DNA from: Inia geoffrensis
Lineage: Eukaryota; Chordata; Mammalia; Artiodactyla; Iniidae
Length of the DNA stretch: 64,000 nt
Reading direction: 5' to 3'
Assembly: GCA_036417435.1 (NCBI GenBank)
Contig: CM070904.1
Span: 21,124,835-21,188,834, forward strand
The notes below the pieces were generated by a model, which worked only from the letters and a program-made list of their open reading frames with translations, did no database searches and was not told the origin of the DNA. A program made the translations under genes and the position numbers. Shown piece by piece: positions 46,486-59,752 of this stretch (positions are counted from its first letter, which is position 1; every line of letters begins with the position of its first letter).

Positions 46486-49400
46486 GTGGCTGAACACACA
46501 CCCCGGGGCTTTTGTAGGCTCACCCCCTGCCCCGTAACCTGCACTGCCCCGCCCCAGGCATATGGCAAGCCTTGCAAGTGGGCTACTCGGAGGGTGTCGT
46601 GGCTCGCAGGTGGGGCGACTCTAATGAAGTGGGCTGGAGGTGGGAACTTGCCTAGGAGGAGCTGTGGAGATCCGGGTTCTTCACAGCCCTTCCCTCTCAG
46701 CTGTTCCACCATCACATGGATACACCCGGCTGTGCTTACCTGTAGGAGGGCCATGTTACATCGGCAGATTGCGGAACCACGCAGGGGAGAACAGCAGCAG
46801 CATCCTCCAGCCGCGGGACACAGGCCTGCTGAGGCTCCAGGTGTCTGACACAAGCCGAAGTCACAGAGGCCTGAGGTAAGAAAATGGGCATTTCTTAACC
46901 CCTTGCTTGCCTTGTCATTGAACGGTCCTTTTGCCTTTCAGCATAGTTTATATACAATGTTGCGTCTCTTTGACTTCTATAGCCACTTGATGCAATTATA
47001 ACGGTAGCTGCACCTGTAGGGTTTCGGATTTTTTGCCCCGTTAGTTTATCGAGGAATATTTTGTAGCGTTCCCTCTGCTTTCGGGTGGGTCGCCCTTGAT
47101 GAGCACTTTTTGATACGTTAAGTGTGTTTCTGTTTATCCCAATCTCCTAATTCACCCTTCCCCGGTCTCCAGTTTCCCCATGTGGGAACTCCTCGCTTCT
47201 TTCTTCCCTTTGTGAACCTGTGTTTCCTTTCTTTACTAGCTTCCTTTGTATCCCTAATTAGACTGCACACATAAGTGTTATCCTGGGATATGTGCCTTGC
47301 TGCCTCTAATTGACCAGAATTAGGGAGATCATCTTCGGCTCGACCCATGCTGCTGCAAATACTATGAGTTCCTTTTGTTCTGTGGCTGAGTGGTAGGCGA
47401 GTGTGTGTACGTAGCAGAACATCTTTCTCCCTTCACCCCTCGCTCGACAGTTCGTTCGTTTGTATGTCTTGGCTGTGGTCAAGGGTACCACAACCACTGA
47501 CTGGGTGCAAGTGCCTCCTTCCAATGATGCTAGTCTCTGGTTATACGACCTGCAGAGTCGTTTCCGAATCTTGTGGTACCTCCAATGTTTATTTAGGTAA
47601 GGAATGTGCCTACTGATCCTCATACCTGGTGTTACCAATTTTCAATTCCACCAACAGCAATAGCTGACTTCCCTTTTTGGCATGCCCTCTTGAGCACTTA
47701 AAAGGTTAGGGTTTGACAGGACTGCAGCCAGGGAACAACTCGGCTAACTTTCTTTTCACTCTCTAATTATGACAGATCCTGATCATCTTTTCATTTGAAT
47801 GTGTTCTTTTCTAAAAGATGGGTGAGTATCACTGAGTTCTTGAATGGTTCGTGCCTCAGTGTTTGGCCTGATTTGACTTAATTTCAGAGTACCTAGCCCA
47901 GGATATTTCTTGAGCGCAGGGTTGTGTTTGCAAAGCTGCAGGCCATAGACCTTGTGAATGATAGGTGCCTTTCCGCACGGTTGGTAAGGTTCTTACGTTT
48001 TGTAAGGTTGTTACGGCAGTGTGCTACAAGGCGGCAGCACTACTCCGTGTGGTCTCTGCTAACTTGAGGAAACAAAGCCTTAGCGGTGGTCCCAGTGCTG
48101 GATTGGAAATGGGGAGTCGAACATGGCTGAACACACACCCCTGGGCTTGTGTATGCTCACCTCCTGCCCCTTAACCTGCACTGCCACACCGCAGGCATTT
48201 TGCAAGCCTTGCAAGTGGGCTCTTCGGAGGGTGCCGTGGTTCGCAGGTGGGGCGACTCTAATGAAGAGGGCTGGAGGTGGGAACCTGCCTAGCAGGAGCT
48301 GTGGAGATCCGGTTTCTTCACCGCTCTTCCCTCTCAGCTGCTCCACACTCATTTGGGAACAGCGGGCTCTGCTTACCTGTAGGAGGGCCACGTTGGATCG
48401 GGAGAATGTGGTACCACGCAGGGGAGAATGGGCAATAGCGGTCCGAGGTGCCGCTGGTCAGGTAGCACGTCGTCCTCCCTTGCTGCCTCAGCAGCAGCAT
48501 GCTCCGGCCGTGGGACCCAGGCCTGCCGAGGCTCCAGGGGCCTTACCGTGGTAAGGACATCACAGAGGCCTGGGGTAACAGAGTAGGCATTTCTTAACCC
48601 CTTACTTGCCTTCTCATTGAACAGTGCTTTACCCTTTCAGCCTAGTTCATATAGAATTTTGGGTCCTTTTCAATTCTACAGCCACCTGATGCAATTATAC
48701 ACATAGGTGTACCCGTAGGGTTTCGGATTCTTTGCACTCTTCGTTTATTGAGGAATGTTTTGTAGCGTTCCTTGTGCTTTCCGGTGGGTCGCCCTTGATG
48801 AGCACTTTTTGATACATTAAGCGTGTTTCTGTGAAACCCGACCTCCTACATCACCCTTCCCCGGTCTCCAATTTCCCCCTCAGGCAACTCCAGGCTTCTT
48901 TCTTTCCTTTGTAAACCTGTGTTACCTTTGTGTACTAGCTCCCTTAGTATCCGTATTGAGATGGCAGACGTAAGTGTGATATCCTGGGATATGTGTCTTG
49001 CTGCCTCTAGTTGACCAGAATTAGTGAGGTCATCTACTGCTCTATGCATGCTGCTGCAAAGAGTTTGAGTTCGTTTTGTTCTGTGGCTGAGTGGTAGTCG
49101 ACTGTGTGTAGGTAGCAGAACATCTTTCTCCATTCACCCCTCGCTGCACATTTCGTTCTTTGGATGTCTTGGCTGCGGTCATGGGTACCACAAGGACCGC
49201 TGGGGTGCAAGTGCTTCCTTCCAATGATGCTAGTCTCTGGTTATGCGACCTGCAGCGGGGTTTCCGAATCTCGTGGTACCTCCAGTGTTTACTTTGGTAA
49301 GGAATGTGCCTACTGATCCTCATACCGGCTGTTAGCAATTTACAATCCCACCAACAGCAATAGCTGGCTTCTCTTTTTGGCATGCCCTGTTGATCACTTA

Positions 49401-49803
49401 TGATTTTAGGGTTTGAGAGGACTGCAGCCAGGGACCACCTCGTGTAGCTTTCTTTGCAGTCTCTAATCATGACAGATCCTGGGCATCTTTTCTTTTGAGT
49501 GTGCTGTTTTCTAAAACGCGAGTGAGTACCACTGAGTTCTTGAAAGGTTCCTGCCTCAGAGTCGGGCCTGATTTGAATTCGTTCCCGATTCCCAGCCCGG
49601 GATAATTCTTGAGGGCAGGGTTGTGTCTGCAAAGCCGCAGGCCATAGGCCTTGTTGTTGATAGGTGCCCTTCAGCACTGTTGTTAAGGTTGTTACGGCAG
49701 TGGGCCACAAGGCGGCAGCACTACTCCGTGTCGTCTCTGGTAACATGGGGAAAGAAAGTCTTAGCGGGGGTCCCGGTGTTGGATTGGAAATGGGGAGTCG
49801 AAG
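46486..49803 (+). repeat. Repeat unit U15 (type b/beta), 3318 bp
   Basis: Half 1 is 46486-48122 and half 2 is 48123-49803. L1 fragments lie at 47310-47843 and 49011-49544; CTCF-like motifs at 48024 (weak) and 49705 (strong). Private bases are C at 47075 (CCCTCTGCTT) and A at 48816 (GATACATTAAG), not seen in U2 or U10, so they arose after the block duplicated. Confidence 0.95.
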
Positions 49804-52800
49804 GTGGCTGAACACACACCCCGGGGCTTTTGTAGGCTCACCCCCTGCCCCTTAACCTGCACTGCCCCGCCCCAGGCATATGGCAAGCCTTGCAAGTGGG
49901 CTACTCGGAGGTTGTCGTGGCTCGCAGGTGGGGCGACTCTAATGAAGTGGGCTGGAGGTGGGAACTTGCCTAGGAGGAGCTGTGGAGATCCGGGTTCTTC
50001 ACAGCCCTTCCCTCTCAGCTCTTCCACCATCACATGGATACACCCGGCTGTGCTTACCTGTAGGAGAGCCATGTTACATCTGCAGATTGCGGAACCACGC
50101 AGGGGAGAACAGCAGCAGCATCCTCCAGCCGCGGGACACAGGCCTGCTGAGGCTCCAGGTGTCTGACACCAGCCGAAGTCACAGAGGCCTGAGGTAAGAA
50201 AATGGGCATTTCTTAACCCCTTGCTTGCCTTGTCATTGAACGGTCCTTTTGTCTTTCACCATAGTTTATATACAATGTTGCGTCTCTTTGACTTCTATAG
50301 CCACTTGATGCAATTATAACGGTAGCTGCACCTGTAGGGTTTCGGATTTTTTGCCCCTTTAGTTTATCGAGGAATATTTTGTAGCGTTCCCTGTGCTTTC
50401 AGGTGGGTCGCCCTTGATAAGCACTTTTTGATACGTTAAGTGTGTTTCTGTTTATCCCAATCTCCTAATTCACCCTTCCCCGGTCTCCAGTTTCCCCATG
50501 TGGGAACTCCTCGCTTCTTTCTTCCCTTTGTGAACCTGTGTTTCCTTTCTTTACTAGCTTCCTTTGTATCCCTATTTAGACTGCACACATAAGTGATATC
50601 CGGGGATATGTGCCTTGCTGCCTCTAATTGACCAGAGTTAGGGAGATCATCTTCGGCTCGACCCATGCTGCTGCAAATACTATGAGTTCCTTTTGTTCTG
50701 TGGCTGAGTGGTAGGCGAGTGTGTGTAGGTAGCAGAACATCTTTCTCCCTTCAGCCCTCGCTCGACAGTTTGTTCGTTTGTATGTCTTGGCTGTGGTCAA
50801 GGGTACCACAAGCACTGACTGGGTGCAAGTGCTTCCTTCCAATGATGCTAGTCTCTGGTTATACGACCTGCAGAGGCATTTCCGAATCTTGTGGTACCTC
50901 CAATGTTTATTTAGGTAAGGAATGTGCCTACTGATCCTCATACCTGCTGTTACCAATTTACAATTCCACCAACAGCAATAGCTGACTTCCCTTTTTGGCA
51001 TGCCCTCTTGAGCACTTAAAATGTTAGGGTTTGACAGGACTGCAGCCAGGGAACAACTCGGCTAACTTTCTTTTCACTCTCTAATTATGACAGATCCTGA
51101 GCATGTTTTCATTTGAATGTGTTCTTTTCTAAAAGATGGGTGAGTATCACTGAGTTCTTGAATGGTTCGTGCCTCAGTGTTTGGCCTGATTTGACTTAAT
51201 TTCAGAGTACCTAGCCCAGGATATTTCTTGAGGGCAGGGTTGTGTTTGCAAAGCTGCAGGCCATAGACCTTGTGAATGATAGGTGCCTTTCAGCACGGTT
51301 GATAAGGTTCTTACGTTTGGTAAGGTTGTTACGGCAGTGTGCTACAAGGCGGCAGCACTACTCCGTGTGGTCTCTGCTAACTTGAGGAAAGAAAGCCTTA
51401 GCGGTGGTCCCAGTGCTGGATTGGAAATGGGGAGTCGAACATGGCTGAACACACACCCCTGGGCTTGTGTATGCTCACCTCCTGCCCCTTAACCTGCACT
51501 GCCACACCCCAGGCATATCTCAAGCCTTGCAAAAGGGCTCCTCGGAGGGTGCCGTGGTTCGCACGTGGGGCGACTCTAATGAAGAGGGTTGGAGGTGGGA
51601 ACCTGCCTAGCAGGAGCTGTGGAGATCCGGTTTCTTCACCGCTCTTCCCTCTCAGCTGCTCCACACTCATTTGGGAACAGCGGGCTCTGCTTACCTGTAG
51701 GAGGGCCACGTTGGATCGGGAGAATGTGGTACCACGCAGGGGAGAATGGGCAATAGCGGTCCGAGGTGCCGCTGGTCAGGTAGCACGTCCTCCTCCCTTG
51801 CTGCCTCAGCAGCAGCATGCTCCGGCCGTGGGGCCCAGGCCTGCCGAGGCTCCAGGAGCCTTACCGTGGTAAGGACATCACAGAGGCCTGGGGTAACAGA
51901 GTAGGCATTTCTTAACCCCTTACTTGCCTTCTCATTGAACAGTGCTTTCCCTTTCAGCCTAGTTCATATAGAATTTTGGGTCCTTTTCAATTCTACAGCC
52001 ACCTGATGCAATTATACACGTAGGTGTACCCGTAGGGTTTCGGATTCTTTGCACTCTTCGTTTATTGAGGAATGTTTTGTAGCGTTCCCTGTGCTTTCCG
52101 GTGGGTCGCCCTTGATGAGCACTTTTTGATACGTTAAGCGTGTTTCTGTGAAACCCGACCTCCTACATCACCCTTCCCCGGTCTCCAATTTCCCCCTCAG
52201 GCAACTCCAGGCTTCTTTCTTTCCTTTGTAAACCTGTGTTACCTTTGTGTACTAGCTCCCTTAGTATCCGTATTGAGATGGCAGACGTAAGTGTGATATC
52301 CTGGGATATGTGTCTTGCTGCCTCTAGTTGACCAGAATTAGTGAGGTCATCTACTGCTCTATGCATGCTGCTGCAAAGAGTTTGAGTTCGTTTTGTTCTG
52401 TGGCTGAGTGGTAGTCGACTGTGTGTAGGTAGCTGCACATCTTTCTGCATTCACCCCTCGCGGCACATTTCGTTCTTTGGATGTCTTGGCTGCGGTCATG
52501 GGTACCACAAGGACCGCTGGGGTGCAAGTGCTTCCTTCCAATGATGCTAGTCTCTGGTTATGCGACCTGCAGCGGGGTTTCCGAATCTCGTGGTACCTCC
52601 AGTGTTTACTTTGGTAAGGAATGTGCCTACTGATCCTCATACCGGCTGTTAGCAATTTACAATCCCACCAACAGCAATAGCTGGCTTCTCTTTTTGGCAT
52701 GCCCTGTTGATCACTTATGATTTTAGGGTTTGAGAGGACTGCAGCCAGGGACCACCTCGTGTAGCTTTCTTTGCACTCTCTAATCATGACAGATCCTGGG

Positions 52801-53120
52801 CATCTTTTCTTTTGAGTGTGCTGTTTTCTAAAACGCGAGTGAGTACCACTGAGTTCTTGAAAGGTTCCTGCCTCAGAGTCGGGCCTGATTTGAATTCGTT
52901 CCCCATTCCCAGCCCGGGATAATTCTTGAGGGCAGGGTTGTGTCTGCAAAGCCGCAGGCCATAGGCCTTGTTGTTGATAGGTGCCCTTCAGCACTGTTGT
53001 TAAGGTTGTTACGGCAGTGGGCCACAAGGCGGCAGCACTACTCCGTGTCGTCTCTGGTAACATGGGGAAAGAAAGTCTTAGCGGGGGTCCCGGTGTTGGA
53101 TTGGAAATGGGGAGTCGAAG
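49804..53120 (+). repeat. Repeat unit U16 (type d/eta), 3317 bp
   Basis: Half 1 is 49804-51440 and half 2 is 51441-53120. L1 fragments lie at 50628-51161 and 52328-52861; CTCF-like motifs at 51342 (weak) and 53022 (strong). It repeats every U11 marker I checked, including CTTGATAAGCAC near 50413, AGAGGCATTTCC near 50873 and CGTTCCCCATTCC near 52897. Confidence 0.95.
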
Positions 53121-56100
53121 GTGGCTGAACACACACCCCGGGGCTTTTGTAGGCTCACCCCCTGCCCCTTAACCTGCACTGCCCCGCCCCAGGCATATGG
53201 CAAGCCTTGCAAGTGGGCTACTCGGAGGGTGTCGTGGCTCGCAGGTGGGGCGACTCTAATGAAGTGGGCTGGAGGTGGGAACTTGCCTAGGAGGAGCTGT
53301 GGAGATCCGGGTTCTTCACAGCCCTTCCCTCTCAGCTGTTCCACCATCACATGGATACACCCGGCTGTGCTTACCTGTAGGAGGGCCATGTTACATCGGC
53401 AGATTGCGGAACCACGCAGGGGAGAACAGCAGCAGCATCCTCCAGCCGCGGGACACAGGCCTGCTGAGGCTCCAGGTGTCTGACACAAGCCGAAGTCACA
53501 GAGGCCTGAGGTAAAAAAATGGGCATTTCTTAACCCCTTGCTTGCCTTGTCATTGAACGGTCCTTTTGCCTTTCAGCATAGTTTATATACAATGTTGCGT
53601 CTCTTTGACTTCTATAGCCACTTGATGCAATTATAACGGTAGCTGCACCTGTAGGGTTTCGGATTTTTTGCCCCGTTAGTTTATCGAGGAATATTTTGTA
53701 GCGTTCCCTGTGCTTTCGGGTGGGTCGCCCTTGATGAGCACTTTTTGATACGTTAAGTGTGTTTCTGTTTATCCCAATCTCCTAATTCACCCTTCCCCGG
53801 TCTCCAGTTTCCCCATGTGGGAACTCCTCGCTTCTTTCTTCCCTTTGTGAACCTGTGTTTCCTTTCTTTACTAGCTTCCTTTGTATCCCTAATTAGACTG
53901 CACACATAAGTGTTATCCTGGGATATGTGCCTTGCTGCCTCTAATTGACCAGAATTAGGGAGATCATCTTCGGCTCGACCCATGCTGCTGCAAATACTAT
54001 GAGCTCCTTTTGTTCTGTGGCTGAGTGGTAGGCGAGTGTGTGTAGGTACCAGCACATCTTTCTCCCTTCACCCCTCGCTCGACCGTTCGTTTGTATGTCT
54101 TGGCTGTGGTCAAGGGTACCACAACCACTGCCTGGGTGCAAGTGCTTCCTTTCAATGATGCTAGTCTCCGGTTATATGACCTGCAGAGGCGTTTCCGAAT
54201 CTTGTGGTACCTCCAATGTTTATTTAGGTAAGGAATGTGCCTACTGATCCTCATACCTGCTGTTACCAATTTTCAATTCCACCAACAGCAATAGCTGACT
54301 TCCCTTTTTGGCATGCCCTCTTGAGCACTTAAAAGGTTAGGGTTTGACAGGACTGCAGCCAGGGAACAACTCGGCTAACTTTCTTTTCACTCTCTAATTA
54401 TGACAGATCCTGAGCATCTTTTCATTTGAATGTGTTCTTTTCTAAAAGATGGGTGAGTATCACTGAGTTCTTGAATGGTTCGTGCCTCAATGTTCGGCCT
54501 GATTTGACTTAATTTCAGAGTACCTAGCCCAGGATATTTCTTGAGGGCAGGGTTGTGTTTGCAAAGCTGCAGGCCATAGACCTTGTGAATGATAGGTGCC
54601 TTTCAGCACGGGTGATAAGGTTCTTACGTTTGGTAAGGTTGTTACGGCAGTGTGCTACAAGGCGGCAGCACTACTCCGTGTGGTCTCTGCTAACTTGAGG
54701 AAAGAAAGCCTTAGCGGTGGTCCCAGTGCTGGATTGGAAATGGGGAGTCGAACATGGCTGAACACACACCCCTGGGCTTGTGTATGCTCACCTCCTGCCC
54801 CTTAACCTGCACTGCCACACCCCAGGCATATCTCAAGCCTTGCAAAAGGGCTCCTCGGAGGGTGCCGTGGATCGCAGGTGGGGCGACTCTAATGAAGAGG
54901 GCTGGAGGTGGGAACCTGCCTAGCAGGAGCTGTGGAGATCCGGTTTCTTCACCGCTCTTCCCTCTCAGCTGCTCCACACTCATTTGGGAACAGCGGGCTC
55001 TGCTTACCTGTAGGAGGGCCACGTTGGATCGGGAGAATGTGGTACCACGCAGGGGAGAATGGGCAATAGCGGTCCGAGGTGCCGCTGGTCAGGTAGCACG
55101 TCCTCCTCCCTTGCTGCCTCAGCAGCAGCATGCTCCGGCCGTGGGACCCAGGCCTGCCGAGGCTCCAGGGGCCTTACCGTGGTAAGGACATCACAGAGGC
55201 CTGGGGTAACAGAGTAGGCATTTCTTAACCCCTTACTTGCCTTCTCATTGAACAGTGCTTTACCCTTTCAGCCTAGTTCATATAGAATTTTGGGTCCTTT
55301 TCAATTCTACAGCCACCTGATGCAATTATACACATAGGTGTACCCGTAGGGTTTCGGATTCTTTGCACTCTTCGTTTATTGAGGAATGTTTTGTAGCGTT
55401 CCTTGTGCTTTCCGGTGGGTCGCCCTTGATGAGCACTTTTTGATACGTTAAGCGTGTTTCTGTGAAACCCGACCTCCTACATCACCCTTCCCCGGTCTCC
55501 AATTTCCCCCTCAGGCAACTCCAGGCTTCTTTCTTTCCTTTGTAAACCTGTGTTACCTTTGTGTACTAGCTCCCTTAGTATCCGTATTGAGATGGCAGAC
55601 GTAAGTGTGATATCCTGGGATATGTGTCTTGCTGCCTCTAGTTGACCAGAATTAGTGAGGTCATCTACTGCTCTATGCATGCTGCTGCAAAGAGTTTGAG
55701 TTCGTTTTGTTCTGTGGCTGAGTGGTAGTCGACTGTGTGTAGGTAGCAGAACATCTTTCTCCATTCACCCCTCGCTGCACATTTCGTTCTTTGGATGTCT
55801 TGGCTGCGGTCATGGGTACCACAAGGACCGCTGGGGTGCAAGTGCTTCCTTCCAATGATGCTAGTCTCTGGTTATGCGACCTGCAGCGGGGTTTCCGAAT
55901 CTCGTGGTACCTCCAGTGTTTACTTTGGTAAGGAATGTGCCTACTGATCCTCATACCGGCTGTTAGCAATTTACAATCCCACCAACAGCAATAGCTGGCT
56001 TCTCTTTTTGGCATGCCCTGTTGATCACTTATGATTTTAGGGTTTGAGAGGACTGCAGCCAGGGACCACCTCGTGTAGCTTTCTTTGCAGTCTCTAATCA

Positions 56101-56434
56101 TGACAGATCCTGGGCATCTTTTCTTTTGAGTGTGCTGTTTTCTAAAACGCGAGTGAGTACCACTGAGTTCTTGAAAGGTTCCTGCCTCAGAGTCGGGCCT
56201 GATTTGAATTCGTTCCCGATTCCCAGCCCGGGATAATTCTTGAGGGCAGGGTTGTGTCTGCAAAGCCGCAGGCCATAGGCCTTGTTGTTGATAGGTGCCC
56301 TTCAGCACTGTTGTTAAGGTTGTTACGGCAGTGGGCCACAAGGCGGCAGCACTACTCCGTGTCGTCTCTGGTAACATGGGGAAAGAAAGTCTTAGCGGGG
56401 GTCCCGGTGTTGGATTGGAAATGGGGAGTCGAAG
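53121..56434 (+). repeat. Repeat unit U17 (type j/epsilon), 3314 bp, 4-bp deletion
   Basis: Half 1 is 53121-54753 and half 2 is 54754-56434. L1 fragments lie at 53945-54474 and 55642-56175; CTCF-like motifs at 54655 (weak) and 56336 (strong). It has the same GTTC deletion as U12, near 54081. It differs from U12 at 54490, where A gives CCTCAATGTTCGG. Confidence 0.95.
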
Positions 56435-59400
56435 GTGGCTGAACACACACCCCGGGGCTTTTGTAGGCTCACCCCCTGCCCCTTAACCTGCACTGCCCCG
56501 CCCCAGGCATATGGCAAGCCTTGCAAGTGGGCTACTCGGAGGTTGTCGTGGCTCGCAGGTGGGGCGACTCTAATGAAGTGGGCTGGAGGTGGGAACTTGC
56601 CTAGGAGGAGCTGTGGAGATCCGGGTTCTTCACAGCCCTTCCCTCTCAGCTGTTCCACCATCACATGGATACACCCGGCTGTGCTTACCTGTAGGAGAGC
56701 AATGTTACATCGGCAGATTGCGGAACCACGCAGGGGAGAACAGCAGCAGCATCCTCCAGCCGCGGGACACAGGCCTGCTGAGGCTCCAGGTGTCTGACAC
56801 AAGCCGAAGTCACAGAGGCCTGAGGTAAAAAAATGGGCATTTCTTAACCCCTTGCTTGCCTTGTCATTGAACGGTCCTTTTGCCTTTCAGCATAGTTTAT
56901 ATACAATGTTGCGTCTCTTTGACTTCTATAGCCACTTGATGCAATTATAACGGTAGCTGCACCTCTAGGGTTTCGGATTTTTTGCCCCGTTAGTTTATCG
57001 AGGAATATTTTGTAGCGTTCCCTGTGCTTTCGGGTGGGTCGCCCTTGATGAGCACTTTTTGATACGTTAAGTGTGTTTCTGTTTATCCCAATCTCCTAAT
57101 TCACCCTTCCCCGGTCTCCAGTTTCCCCATGTAGGAACTCCTCGCTTCTTTCTTCCCTTTGTGAACCTGTGTTTCCTTTCTTTACTAGCTTCCTTTGTAT
57201 CCCTATTTAGACTGCACACATAAGTGATATCCGGGGATATGTGCCTTGCTGCCTCTAATTGACCAGAATTAGGGAGATCATCTTCGGCTCGACCCATGCT
57301 GCTGCAAATACTATGAGTTCCTTTTGTTCTGTGGCTGAGTGGTAGGCGAGTGTGTGTACGTAGCAGAACATCTTTCTCCCTTCACCCCTCGCTCGACAGT
57401 TCGTTCGTTTGTATGTCTTGGCTGTGGTCAAGGGTACCACAACCACTGACTGGGTGCAAGTGCCTCCTTCCAATGATGCTAGTCTCTGGTTATACGACCA
57501 GCAGAGTCGTTTCCGAATCTTGTGGTACCTCCAATGTTTATTTAGGTAAGGAATGTGCCTACTGATCCTCATACCTGGTGTTACCAATTTTCAATTCCAC
57601 CAACAGCAATAGCTGACTTCCCTTTTTGGCATGCCCTCTTGAGCACTTAAAAGGTTAGGGTTTGACAGGACGGCAGCCAGGGAACAACTCGGCTAACTTT
57701 CTTTTCACTCTCTAATTATGACAGATCCTGATCATCTTTTCATTTGAATGTGTTCTTTTCTAAAAGATGGGTGAGTATCACTGAGTTCTTGAATGGTTCG
57801 TGCCTCAGTGTTTGGCCTGATTTGACTTAATTTCAGAGTACCTAGCCCAGGATATTTCTTGAGGGCAGGGTTGTGTTTGCAAAGCTGCAGGCCATAGACC
57901 TTGTGAATGATGGGTGCCTTTCCGCACGGTTGGTAAGGTTCTTACGTTTTGTAAGGTTGTTACGGCAGTGTGCTACAAGGCGGCAGCACTACTCCGTGTG
58001 GTCTCTGCTAACTTGAGGAAAGAAAGCCTTAGCGGTGGTCCCAGTGCTGGATTGGAAATGGGGAGTCGAACATGGCTGAACACACACCCTTGGGCTTGTG
58101 TATGCTCACCTCCTGCCCCTTAACCTGCACTGCCACACCGCAGGCATTTTGCAAGCCTTGCAAGTGGGCTCTTCGGAGGGTGCCGTGCTTCGCAGGTGGG
58201 GCGACTCTAATGAAGAGGGCTGGAGGTGGGAACCTGCCTAGCAGGAGCTGTGGAGATCCGGTTTCTTCACCGCTCTTCCCTCTCAGCTGCTCCACACTCA
58301 TTTGGGAACAGCGGGCTCTGCTTACCTGTAGGAGGGCCACGTTGGATCGGGAGAATGTGATACCACGCAGGGGAGAATGGGCAATAGCGGTCCGCGGTGC
58401 CGCTGGTCAGGTAGCACGTCCTCCTCCCTTGCTGCCTCAGCAGCAGCATGCTCCGGCCGTGGGACCCAGGCCTGCCGAGGCTCCAGGAGCCTTACCGTGG
58501 TAACGACATCACAGAGGCCTGGGGTAACAGAGTAGGCATTTCTTAACCCCTTACTTGCCTTCTCATTGAACAGTGCTTTACCCTTTCAGCCTAGTTCATA
58601 TAGAATTTTGGGTCCTTTTCAATTCTACAGCCACGTGATGCAATTATACACGTAGGTGTACCCGTAGGGTTTCGGATTCTTTGCACTCTTCGTTTATTGA
58701 GGAATGTTTTGTAGCGTTCCCTGTGCTTTCCGGTGGGTCGCCCTTGATGAGCACTTTTTGATACGTTAAGCGTGTTTCTGTGAAACCCGACCTCCTACAT
58801 CACCCTTCCCTGGTCTCCAATTTCCCCCTCAGGCAACTCCAGGCTTCTTTCTTTCCTTTGTAAACCTGTGTTACCTTTGTGTACTAGCTCCCTTAGTATC
58901 CGTATTGAGATGGCAGACGTAAGTGTGATATCCTGGGATATGTGTCTTGCTGCCTCTAGTTGACCAGAATTAGTGAGGTCATCTACTGCTCTATGCATGC
59001 TGCTGCAAAGAGTTTGAGTTCGTTTTGTTCTGTGGCTGAGTGGTAGTCGACTGTGTGTAGGTAGCAGAACATCTTTCTCCATTCACCCCTCGCTGCACAT
59101 TTCGTTCTTTGGATGTCTTGGCTGCGGTCATGGGTACCACAAGGACCGCTGGGGTGCAAGTGCTTCCTTCCAATGATGCTAGTCTCTGGTTATGCGACCT
59201 GCAGCGGGGTTTCCGAATCTCGTGGTACCTCCAGTGTTTACTTTGGTAAGGAATGTGCCTACTGATCCTCATACCGGCTGTTAGCAATTTACAATCCCAC
59301 CAACAGCAATAGCTGGCTTCTCTTTTTGGCATGCCCTGTTGATCACTTATGATTTTAGGGTTTGAGAGGACTGCAGCCAGGGACCACCTCGTGTAGCTTT

Positions 59401-59752
59401 CTTTGCAGTCTCTAATCATGACAGATCCTGGGCATCTTTTCTTTTGAGTGTGCTGTTTTCTAAAACGCGAGTGAGTACCACTGAGTTCTTGAAAGGTTCC
59501 TGCCTCAGAGTCGGGCCTGATTTGAATTCGTTCCCGATTCCCAGCCCGGGATAATTCTTGAGGGCAGGGTTGTGTCTGCAAAGCCGCAGGCCATAGGCCT
59601 TGTTGTTGATAGGTGCCCTTCAGCACTGTTTTTAAGGTTGTTACGGCAGTGGGCCACAAGGCGGCAGCACTACTCCGTGTCGTTTCTGGTAACATGGGGA
59701 AAGAAAGTCTTAGCGGGGGTCCCGGTGTTGGATTGGAAATGGGGAGTCGAAG
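56435..59752 (+). repeat. Repeat unit U18 (type h/gamma), 3318 bp
   Basis: Half 1 is 56435-58071 and half 2 is 58072-59752. L1 fragments lie at 57259-57792 and 58960-59493; CTCF-like motifs at 57973 (weak) and 59654 (strong). The E-box CACGTG is at 58632-58637. At 57649 it has A (GCACTTAAAAGG), the base found in non-h units, where U7, U8 and U13 have T; back-mutation or conversion would both explain this. Confidence 0.95.
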